64,000 nucleotides of DNA, taken from positions 62,001 through 126,000 of the forward strand of contig JARUKZ010000011.1 in NCBI GenBank assembly GCA_029688955.1, in the 5' to 3' direction. Shown piece after piece: positions 54,817 through 62,356 of this stretch. This DNA comes from Chitinispirillales bacterium ANBcel5. Its GTDB lineage: Bacteria > Fibrobacterota > Chitinivibrionia > Chitinivibrionales > Chitinispirillaceae. Each line of letters begins with the position of its first letter. Position 1 is the first letter of the stretch. The notes under the pieces are model-generated. The model was given only the letters and a program-made list of their open reading frames with translations. It ran no database searches and was not told the DNA's origin. Both the position numbers and the translations under genes were made by a program.

Positions 54817-55782
54817 CTATGAGCACAAATATGTAATAGGTTTAGAGTGGTAAAAGGACTTTGCTACTCCACAAAGCCTTGAAATCATTCTGGATACAGC
54901 TGAACTACTCATGTTTAAAAACCTTGCTATTTCTGCACAGCTGAATTCAAGAGCATTTACTCCAACTAGTACAAACAGTCCTCTTACCAACCTTTTTTTT
55001 AACTTACTGCTACCTTTTAAGCTTATACATGTATTTGAAAGCGCATAAAGTTTTTTAAGTGTAATCCCAAGCTTCTTATTTAAGGGCCTTAGAGAACTAA
55101 GAAATTTATCTTTTGCAATTATTATGTTTACGAAGTTGGGGTCTCCAATTATACAGCATCGGGCACTCGTATAATATTGCCCTTTTTTATTTGCTTCTCT
55201 AAGGAGTTTAATAACTTGATTGTATCGATTGCATTGGCTTAGATCTGATCTGATATAGTTAGTATATGCAAATAGCGGGTTGGTATCATTAAAAAGTGAG
55301 AGCAGGCTTTTAACATTTTGAAACTCAGTATTTTTGTTTTGTATAACTATTGAATGGCTGTTATATTTGTAGCTATCTAATGTCTTAATTGTGCAGACAC
55401 CTTTGCGGATAGGGTTAAGGTGTATATGCCTGATTATCTCTTTTAGTCCACAGAAGTTATCAACTATCGCTGAAGAAAAGCGTCTTATAAACACAGTCCC
55501 CCGCCTTCCAAGTATTTTGTTGAGATATTTGGCAAAAATAGAGTTAAGTGTACGCATAAAACCTGAAATAGAGGCAGTGCTGGTTTTAACAATTAAATGA
55601 TAGTGATTTTCTTCCAGCGTCCAACTGATACAGGAATATCCACAGAGCTTTAGCAAGCGGGTGAGCTGGTTGATAAAATAAGTACGTACCTCTTCATTAG
55701 GAAAGAGATTTATTCCACTAATTGCCTCAGATCTGATTTGGTATTTAACATTTGGAACGACTAATCGACGTTGTGTAGCCAT
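54817..55782 (-). mobile_element. RAYT-type Y1 (HUH) transposase, REP-associated
   Basis: 321-residue coding sequence. Y1_Tnp domain about 10-130: HUH motif H60-Y-H62 in EENHYHLIVK, candidate catalytic Tyr86 in SIFAKYLNK, and RHIHLNPIRKG, the signature of REP-associated tyrosine transposases. The C-terminal half ends in a helix-turn-helix (EIARFLNMSSSAVSRMISRL, about 285-304). RAYTs are usually single-copy, vertically kept, and mobilise or maintain REP palindromes. REP-like elements flank it here on both sides. A 7-bp hairpin (CTTTCTG/CAGAAAG, 55793-55814) lies before its start and could affect expression. Confidence 0.9.
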
Positions 55783-55873
55783 ATTGTAGGCCCTTTCTGT
55801 TACAATTCAGAAAGTCAGCGAAAAAAAATAGGAAGCAATAATAGTTCCAATGCGTATAGCAGCTTTTTTCAAA

Positions 55874-55918
55874 GTAGGTTCACCCCGGAGGTGAAATATT
55901 CACTATTCACCTCCGGGG
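55874..55918. repeat. Inverted pair of REP-like elements (copy c), BIME-like
   Basis: CCCCGGAGGTGAA (55883-55895) and its exact reverse complement TTCACCTCCGGGG (55906-55918) enclose a 10-nt loop. The left unit alone also folds, TTCACC (55879-55884) pairing with GGTGAA (55890-55895), and GTAG at 55874-55877 sits one base outside, as in classical REPs recognised by RAYTs. The gene-free stretch here is 55783-56052. Confidence 0.75.
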
Positions 55919-56052
55919 AAAACCTAACAATTGAGTAAATTTGAAATAAAAACTAACTCCTTACACTATTTTTTTAGTAAATTATAGATAGTCCTCTCTT
56001 TATTAGTGACTAAGTCCTCAATTATATCAAATAAACCGTCAGGAGATTTTGT

Positions 56053-56931
56053 ATGAATAAACAATTGGTTTTGCTAAGTATTGTAGTGTTGGTTTTCTCT
56101 CTTCTCTTTAGTTGTAATAAAAAGATAACAGTAGAAGAGGCTAGGGAAAGAATCGAAGGACTTGTGGCCAGAGGTGTCCCTGAGAGCGAAATGTCAAAAA
56201 TAAGAATGTATCTGTTTAATATGGAATCTGCAAAAAGCACTGGTAATCAGGGACCTTATAGAAGATACAGGAGTTCCCTTGATCTGGCACTGAACGAATT
56301 TGAAGAAAGAATGGTTGTTTTACTCGATGAATCTGGGCCGATCATTGACTCCTTAAAAGAAGTTGTTGAAGAAAAAAAGGGGAATTTGAAAGGCCTTCAC
56401 CTTGAGGCTGCTGATTCACTTTTAGCAGCATTTGACTCTTTGGTAAAAACAAATCAATTGCTTCTGGCAAGAACCAGGCTAGAGCAGTATAATCTGAAAA
56501 TGGATACTCTAATCACCATGCAAAATGTGGCCGACTCTTTAAGGAATCAGTTTGTTGGTGCTTGGGTAATGGAAAAAGAGTCTCCAGATCGTAGGTTTAA
56601 TGTTGTAGAAAGAACTGAAATTCATATGCGCAGAGATGGAACTCTATATATAATGGAGAGCAAACGGGGGAGAACCAGCGAGAGTACAAGAGAAGATTGG
56701 GAATTTCGTTCTACGGGAACATGGGACTTAAAAGGTGATATCGCTTATCATTATATAGAAAATGAAAAACGGATTAGACAAAATTTCCACACTCTCGATC
56801 CCCAAACCGGAAGATGGAGAAAAGAATCAAAACCAGCATATGATTCAACTTTTACAGATGGATCAAGGGATCGATATGCTGCTTATAGTGCTCTTAAGGA
56901 AGATTACAGGAAATTTCCTATACGAAACTAA
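56053..56931 (+). CDS. Lipoprotein with coiled coil and lipocalin-like C-terminal part
   Basis: 292 residues. Signal with lipobox LLFSC at Cys21. Helical/coiled-coil middle (VEEARERIEGLVARG, LKEVVEEKKGNLKGLHLEAADSLL) to about 165, then strands (FVGAWVMEKESPDRRFNVVERTEIHMRRDGTLYIM, GTWDLKGDIAYHYIE) resembling lipocalin-like DUFs that carry a G-x-W start. Function unknown. It has its own strong terminator and lies between the RAYT repeats and the signalling genes. Confidence 0.65.
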   Translation: MNKQLVLLSIVVLVFSLLFSCNKKITVEEARERIEGLVARGVPESEMSKIRMYLFNMESAKSTGNQGPYRRYRSSLDLALNEFEERMVVLLDESGPIIDSLKEVVEEKKGNLKGLHLEAADSLLAAFDSLVKTNQLLLARTRLEQYNLKMDTLITMQNVADSLRNQFVGAWVMEKESPDRRFNVVERTEIHMRRDGTLYIMESKRGRTSESTREDWEFRSTGTWDLKGDIAYHYIENEKRIRQNFHTLDPQTGRWRKESKPAYDSTFTDGSRDRYAAYSALKEDYRKFPIRN

Positions 56932-56965
56932 CTTCGTTGTAACAAAATAAATGCCTGCATAAAAA

Positions 56966-56998
56966 AAAGGGCCGGATCTATTCCAGATCTGGCCTTTT
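56966..56998 (+). terminator. Strong rho-independent terminator
   Basis: A 14-bp stem (two G-U pairs) between 56966-56979 and 56985-56998, loop ATTCC, with A-tract before and TTTTCT after. It ends the lipoprotein transcript and could act in both directions. Confidence 0.85.
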
Positions 56999-57014
56999 CT
57001 GTATCAGTTCATTT

Positions 57015-57025
57015 CATCTCCGGGG
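57015..57025 (-). repeat. REP-like element, copy d
   Basis: CATCTCCGGGG, exact reverse complement of copy b. Confidence 0.5.
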
Positions 57026-57130
57026 AAAACTGGAAAGGAATAGCTTACCCTCTAATCGTATTTGACCCTTCATCGTAACAAAATTAAAACCATTATGTTA
57101 GAAGATTACCAAGAAAAGGACACCTTTGAA

Positions 57131-57143
57131 TTCACCTCCGGGG
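57131..57143 (-). repeat. REP-like element, copy e
   Basis: TTCACCTCCGGGG, identical to the right arm of copy c. Confidence 0.65.
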
Positions 57144-57225
57144 AGTCCCCCAAACACTACACACCAATACTACACATGTATCCTTAAATATTGATTTTAT
57201 TCCCCTAAAGTGGTAAAATCTTTTA

Positions 57226-57237
57226 TCACTACCGGGG
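57226..57237 (-). repeat. Degenerate REP-like element, copy f
   Basis: TCACTACCGGGG differs from TCACCTCCGGGG at two positions. It lies 26 nt before the kinase start. Confidence 0.35.
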
Positions 57238-57263
57238 TTCAAAAAAAAATCCAGGAGAAGTAA

Positions 57264-58148
57264 ATGGACAATGAATCTAAGGTCTCAAAGCTCATTGAGG
57301 AAAATGGTGAGCTTAAAAACGCCCTTTCCAAGCTCCAGGAAACACAGGAGCAGCTCATTCAGGCAGAAAAACTGGCATCCATAGGACGGTTGTCGGCCGG
57401 AATCGCCCATGAGATAAATAATCCCATCGGTTTTGTTTCCAGTAACAGTACCACTCTTACCGGATATGTTAATAGAATAAAAGAAATACTTAATATGTAC
57501 AGGGCTGGTATTAAAAAGGAAATAATAGAAAAACGGGAAAAAAGAATAAAACTCGATTTTATCCTGGAGGATATAGATAAGCTGATAATTGAAAATATTG
57601 AGGGCTTAGCGCGGATAACTAATATCGTCAGCAACCTCAAGAAGTTCTCAAGAGATGACAGCCTAAACGAGTTTATCGATTCAAATATTAATGATGGACT
57701 AAGGAGTGTGTTGGTAATTCTTAAAAATGAGATTAAATACTGCGCTGATGTAGCGACTGACTTAGGTGATATTGCACCTATCCCCTGTAACATGAGTGAG
57801 CTTAACCAGGTGTTTCTTAATATAATAGTTAATGCTGCCCAGGCTATAAAGGAGCAGAAAAGAGATGATAAAGGGACAATAAGTGTAAAAACGTATCAGG
57901 ATTGCGAAAATGTGTACTGTGAAATTGGAGATGATGGTCCCGGGGTACCGGATAAAGTTAAAAGGAAAATATTCGATCCGTTTTTTACTACAAAAGAAGT
58001 TGGCATCGGCACGGGACTGGGCTTAAGTATTTCCTATGAAATAGTGGTTAACAAACATAAGGGAGATTTAACAATAGATACCAATAACGGTAAAGGTACA
58101 TTATTTATTATTACTCTTCCAAGGCACAGGGGAGAGAGTGATGTCTGA
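57264..58148 (+). CDS. Soluble sensor histidine kinase
   Basis: 294 residues with no membrane helix. Short N-terminal coiled coil (1-35), HisKA with His49 in GRLSAGIAHEINNPIG, N box NQVFLNIIVNAAQAI, G1 EIGDDGPGVPD, F box DPFFTTKEVGIG and G2 TGLGLSISYEI. No sensory domain is fused, so its input must come from a partner or the coiled coil. Coupled by an 8-nt overlap to the receiver-HDOD gene, its likely target. Confidence 0.92.
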   Translation: MDNESKVSKLIEENGELKNALSKLQETQEQLIQAEKLASIGRLSAGIAHEINNPIGFVSSNSTTLTGYVNRIKEILNMYRAGIKKEIIEKREKRIKLDFILEDIDKLIIENIEGLARITNIVSNLKKFSRDDSLNEFIDSNINDGLRSVLVILKNEIKYCADVATDLGDIAPIPCNMSELNQVFLNIIVNAAQAIKEQKRDDKGTISVKTYQDCENVYCEIGDDGPGVPDKVKRKIFDPFFTTKEVGIGTGLGLSISYEIVVNKHKGDLTIDTNNGKGTLFIITLPRHRGESDV

Positions 58149-59331
58149 ATCGATACTGTTTGTTGATGATGATGAGATGGTATTAAACGCAATTGAGAGG
58201 ACTTTTCTCTTCTCCGATTATAGTGTTTACACTGCCAGGGATACCGATGAGGCTTTTAAAATTCTTGAAAGTACTGACATAGATATGGTCGTCTCTGATA
58301 TTAGAATGGCACCTGTTAATGGTTATAGATTTTTAAAGCTTGTTAAAGAGAGATACCCCAAAATAATCCGCATTGTCCTTTCTGCCTACGGCGATAGGGA
58401 GATGATGATAAAGACGATAGGTGACGGAGTTGCTAAACTGTATATGCTTAAGCCCTGGGATAATGATGAGCTGATTGATACAGTAGGTCATATATTTAAA
58501 ATGTACAACTCCTTAGATGAGCTTAAGTTGATAGAAAAAATTGATAAAAATCAGTGGCTTCCACCAATGCCAAAAGTGTACTCCAAAATTCTTAAAGCAG
58601 TTGAAGAAGAGCGCGACATGAAGGAGATCGCTTCGTTGATTGAGCATGAACCAGCAACTTCCGCCGAAGTTTTAAAGCTTGTAAATTCATCCTTTTACGG
58701 ACTATCTATAGGTTCTGTGCACCAGGCTTTAGTGTATCTTGGGATAAGAACAGTGAAAGATGTTGTCCTGTTTGCAGAGATTTTTTCCAATAACGGACAC
58801 CAGAATAGTGCAGAACGGGAAACACTGTTTAGGCATATCGGCTTTTGTAACACTTTACTTCACAGATTCCACTTGACATTGTTTAACAGAAAGATAAGTG
58901 AAGAGTATTCAACTGCCGGGCTGTTATGTGATATTGGTAGGTTGTTTATATTAAGTAATTATCCGGATAAATACAAACAATTATCCTCTCAGTGGGAAAG
59001 TGAACCAGAACAAATGGCCAATGTAGAAAAAGAAATAGTGGGTTTTACTCATGAACAGGTGGGGGCACAAATCCTCAATTGGTGGAACCTTCCCGCTTAT
59101 ATAGTTGAATCATGCTATGTGCATCATGACCCATCGCTTTCAAAGCTTTTACCTCCAAAAATAGTGGCTCTTATACATATAGCAGATGTTTATGCCTGGA
59201 AAAAAGTGGAAAAAATTGAGTTTACTATACCCAAAACCGTTTACGATATTCTTGAAGTTGGAATCAATGAGATCGAATGTATGTTAGATGAAATTGTAGA
59301 AACAATTTGTTTACAGGATAAATCCGTTTAA
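58141..59331 (+). CDS. Response regulator with HDOD output domain
   Basis: 396 residues from ATG 58141. Receiver domain 1-120 with acidic pocket VDDD, phospho-acceptor Asp53 in VSDIRM and Lys in YMLKPWD. Then HDOD domain about 135-335 (LPPMPKVYSKILKAVEEE, IEHEPATSAEVLKLVNSSFYG, HEQVGAQILNWWNLP, HHDPS). HDOD is an HD-related domain without full metal catalysis, known in regulators of motility, competence and c-di-GMP circuits. Likely phosphorylated by the upstream kinase. Confidence 0.92.
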   Translation: MSESILFVDDDEMVLNAIERTFLFSDYSVYTARDTDEAFKILESTDIDMVVSDIRMAPVNGYRFLKLVKERYPKIIRIVLSAYGDREMMIKTIGDGVAKLYMLKPWDNDELIDTVGHIFKMYNSLDELKLIEKIDKNQWLPPMPKVYSKILKAVEEERDMKEIASLIEHEPATSAEVLKLVNSSFYGLSIGSVHQALVYLGIRTVKDVVLFAEIFSNNGHQNSAERETLFRHIGFCNTLLHRFHLTLFNRKISEEYSTAGLLCDIGRLFILSNYPDKYKQLSSQWESEPEQMANVEKEIVGFTHEQVGAQILNWWNLPAYIVESCYVHHDPSLSKLLPPKIVALIHIADVYAWKKVEKIEFTIPKTVYDILEVGINEIECMLDEIVETICLQDKSV

Positions 59332-59333
59332 CC

Positions 59334-59345
59334 CCCCGGAGGCAA
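59334..59345 (+). repeat. REP-like core used as ribosome site (copy g)
   Basis: CCCCGGAGGCAA, the same CCCCGGAGG core. Its GGAGG (59338-59342) is 10 nt before the ATG at 59353 and so serves as the Shine-Dalgarno sequence. Coincidence is possible because GGAGG is constrained. Confidence 0.35.
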
Positions 59346-59352
59346 GAGTAGG

Positions 59353-60252
59353 ATGTGTTCACGAATTATGTTTGTAGATGATGAACAAAATGTGCTCTCA
59401 GCAATAAATAGGATGTTTTTCGACGATGAGGACTATGAGCTGTGTCTGGCTTCTGGTGGTAAACAAGCGATCCAAATGCTTCGGGAGCAGCCGGTTAAAG
59501 TAATTGTTTCAGATATGAGAATGCCGGTTATGAATGGAGTGGAGTTTCTAAAGGAAGCAAAAAAAATATGCCCCGATGCTGTTAGAATAATTCTATCAGG
59601 TCAATCCGATGTAAAGGATGTCATGAATTCAATAAATAACGGGGGTATTTGGAGATTCATCAGCAAGCCTTGGAATGATGCTGATATGAAAATGACTATC
59701 AAAAACGCACTCGAATTATACGCAAAAGAGATGGAGCGAAGAGAGCTGTTAGTTAAATTGAAAGAAAAAAACGAATCATTAAAAAATCTAAATAATGAAT
59801 TGGAAACGAAAGTACTTGAGAGAACAAGGATCATTAGAACTCAAAACGAGATGCTAAATTTGCTTCTCAATAGTTCCGATTTCAATGAGGTTATGCAAGC
59901 ATTGTGTAATTCCCTGTCTGAAATATCCGGACAAGATTCTTACCTATATTACTGCTTCGATAAGGAAAGAATTGTTGAGTCAGGGAGCTCTCCTGATGAA
60001 TATACGAAAAATGCATTGAAAAGGGCACTGAAAGGTGAGCATTACCAAGGTTCGGAACGCTTACATGTACTGCCTGTGAAAAAATCAGAAGAAATACTGG
60101 GCTCTGTGGCCTTTGTTGGTTCTAAGTCTAACAGTGATACTCTTAAAGAGATAGATACCCAATTTAGTCCGATTCTGGCACTGGCGCTCTCACAGCAAAA
60201 AGCATTATTTAATGCTCCTGATCTGCTTAAAAATCTTGATGATCTGTTTTAA
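59353..60252 (+). CDS. Response regulator with coiled coil and GAF-like C-terminus
   Basis: 299 residues. Receiver 1-120 with Asp54 in VSDMRMPVMNG and Lys in FISKPWN, most similar in pattern to RpfG-type receivers. A long coiled coil (about 125-170, KLKEKNESLKNLNNELETKVLERTRIIRTQ) links to a C-terminal alpha/beta region (about 175-299) that looks GAF-like. There is no DNA-binding or catalytic output, so it probably acts through protein contact. Confidence 0.85.
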   Translation: MCSRIMFVDDEQNVLSAINRMFFDDEDYELCLASGGKQAIQMLREQPVKVIVSDMRMPVMNGVEFLKEAKKICPDAVRIILSGQSDVKDVMNSINNGGIWRFISKPWNDADMKMTIKNALELYAKEMERRELLVKLKEKNESLKNLNNELETKVLERTRIIRTQNEMLNLLLNSSDFNEVMQALCNSLSEISGQDSYLYYCFDKERIVESGSSPDEYTKNALKRALKGEHYQGSERLHVLPVKKSEEILGSVAFVGSKSNSDTLKEIDTQFSPILALALSQQKALFNAPDLLKNLDDLF

Positions 60253-60273
60253 TCACAGTAAGGTAATATCCTT

Positions 60274-62232
60274 ATGAAGTCAGAAAAACTTGAGATACGC
60301 ATTATTGAAAATGGCTTAAAAGCGAAAATAACATCGCTATGCACTAATATTTCTATTGATGAAATCAAAGAGGCGTTAAAGCAAAATGCAGTGGTAAATG
60401 GAGTACAGTGGGATCATATAGAGTTATCACTTCATAAGGCACAACAATTCGATGCTGCGATAGCTGATGTTATAGTCGCTGATTGCACTCCAGCATACCC
60501 CTATACTATACAGCTTGGAGATAAGTCTGAGCCAATATATGGTGAGCAGGTGCAGGTATTTTTAAATAACCTGTCTAATATTTTCTTTGCCTGTTCAGAA
60601 AACGACGAACGAATGCAAATTGAAGGTGGTATTTTTGTTAACTCTGATGAAAAGTTTTTAGAGTATAGTTATCCCGAAGAAATAAATAGCGTGTTAGGGA
60701 AAACTGCTTCTTTTTCACCCCAAAGGAATCTTTTTAATGGGTTTCATTCAATATATCAGAAGAAAAATAAAAACAAGGTATCCTTAATTGCTGAAAAGAC
60801 TGGCTTTTTAGTTATAAATGAAAAAGATGAATTGATGATAATTGATCCTTGTGTGGTAAGTGCCAATAAGCTGGAGATGTACTTTTTGGTAATGCCTTTG
60901 ATTTACGGTAGACAGCAGGTGTATGATAAGCTTTTCAGAACCAGTGGTAGTGGTGATCTTACCGAAAATGATCTGCACAATATGATGAAAACAAAACGGC
61001 TGCAAAAAGTATTGGTACGAAAAGGAACTCCTCCCAAAAAAGGCAAGGAAGGGCTAATAGATTTTAAAATAGATATGGAAGTTAAACCTGTGGTAAATGA
61101 TAAAGGGCAAGTAAATTTCAGAGATATTTCAAGGTACACTGAAGTTAGTGAGGGAACTGTTATAGCACAAAAAAGGCCACCTGTGCAATCGGTCCCTGGT
61201 GTTGATGTTTTTGGAAAAGTAATCCCGGTTGAAAAAGTAGTAGAAATTGATCTGAAAGCAGGTGAAAATGTTAATACGGTTGAAGATGGAGATGAAATCC
61301 TTTTTGTCGCTTCTCAAACAGGTATCTTAAACTACAAAAATGACTCAATTAGTATATCACCTGAACTGGTATTAAGAGATGGAGTTAGTCTTGAAACAGG
61401 TAATATAAAATTTAGCAGAGATGTTCGTATTTCAAACAATGTGCAGTCTGGATTTACTGTTGAATGTGGTGGAGATTTGATCATCTATGACAGCATCGAA
61501 GATAATGTGCAAATAACCTGTCGAGGTAACTTAATTGTAAAAAAAGGCATTTTTGGTGAAAAAACAAAAGTACGTGTTTCAGGGGATGCAAAGGTCAGAT
61601 TTATTCAAAATAGTAATATACGGGTAAAAGGGAATTTGGTTGTTGAGGAATTTATATATCATTCCAAAGTATTTTGCGACAAGAGTATTACTGTTAAAGG
61701 ACATGGAATCGTTTCTAATGAAAAAGGCTGTGTAGTAGGTGGGCAAGTTGCTTCCAATGGAAACATAGAGCTGCACTCTTTGGGTTCTCAGGCTGCTTTG
61801 AGTACTGTGGTTTGTGGTAGCGATCCGGAAACAGTAGAAAAGCTTGAAGAACTTAATGCTTTTTCAAATGTCTTAAAAAAGAAAGTCGTAGGTATACAGG
61901 GAAAGCTGGGAGCTGCGATTAATTCTCCTAGAATGAAAAAAAATCTTAAAAACCTTCCTGAAGAGAAGAAAAAGGCCCTTAAAAACGAGTTAAACGAACT
62001 GAAAAAAACTTTGGATCTGAATAATAAGACAAATGAATCGATAGAGAGATTAAAAAAAGTTGCCTTTAGTTCAGATCCTGAAAATCTAAAGGTAACTATT
62101 AAACGCCATCTTGTACCCCAGGTACTTATAAATATTAATCAAAAGAGGAGGAAAGTGATGAATCAGTGTGATAGAGTTAATTTCCTCTATAAAGATGGGG
62201 AAATTGTGATGGCTCCCCTATCCCATGAATAG
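60274..62232 (+). CDS. FapA-family (DUF342) protein
   Basis: 652 residues. The middle and C-terminal parts hold the FapA beta-helix repeats (GGDLIIYDSIEDNVQITCRGNLIVKKGIFGEKTKVRVSGDAKVRFIQNSNIRVKGNLVVEEFI, then VGGQVASNGNIELHSLG), followed by a coiled-coil tail (about 525-615). The N-terminal 200 residues are less conserved and may be an extra domain. FapA proteins have been linked to flagellar/polar positioning and to membrane signalling. Lies 21 nt after the receiver gene. Confidence 0.8.
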   Translation: MKSEKLEIRIIENGLKAKITSLCTNISIDEIKEALKQNAVVNGVQWDHIELSLHKAQQFDAAIADVIVADCTPAYPYTIQLGDKSEPIYGEQVQVFLNNLSNIFFACSENDERMQIEGGIFVNSDEKFLEYSYPEEINSVLGKTASFSPQRNLFNGFHSIYQKKNKNKVSLIAEKTGFLVINEKDELMIIDPCVVSANKLEMYFLVMPLIYGRQQVYDKLFRTSGSGDLTENDLHNMMKTKRLQKVLVRKGTPPKKGKEGLIDFKIDMEVKPVVNDKGQVNFRDISRYTEVSEGTVIAQKRPPVQSVPGVDVFGKVIPVEKVVEIDLKAGENVNTVEDGDEILFVASQTGILNYKNDSISISPELVLRDGVSLETGNIKFSRDVRISNNVQSGFTVECGGDLIIYDSIEDNVQITCRGNLIVKKGIFGEKTKVRVSGDAKVRFIQNSNIRVKGNLVVEEFIYHSKVFCDKSITVKGHGIVSNEKGCVVGGQVASNGNIELHSLGSQAALSTVVCGSDPETVEKLEELNAFSNVLKKKVVGIQGKLGAAINSPRMKKNLKNLPEEKKKALKNELNELKKTLDLNNKTNESIERLKKVAFSSDPENLKVTIKRHLVPQVLININQKRRKVMNQCDRVNFLYKDGEIVMAPLSHE

Positions 62233-62356
62233 GTGTAGTAAAGTTTTACTTATATAGTGAATAAAAAGGTCTAGAATGTGTAATAATAAATAAATTGACT
62301 AAAAATTTGTTTTCCGGTATAATATGAGTGGAGAAAAATTCTAATATAAGGAAAAA

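Larger units (their letters stand above)
56932..57263. other. Gene-free stretch with terminator and REP-like elements
   Basis: 332 nt without a gene I can support. It holds the terminator at 56966-56998 and REP-like copies d, e and f, listed separately. No clear promoter for the following kinase gene was seen. Confidence 0.5.

Noticed and set aside
55783..56052. CRISPR-like array near the RAYT gene
   Set aside because: Repeats are few, palindromic and not evenly spaced; they fit REP elements instead.
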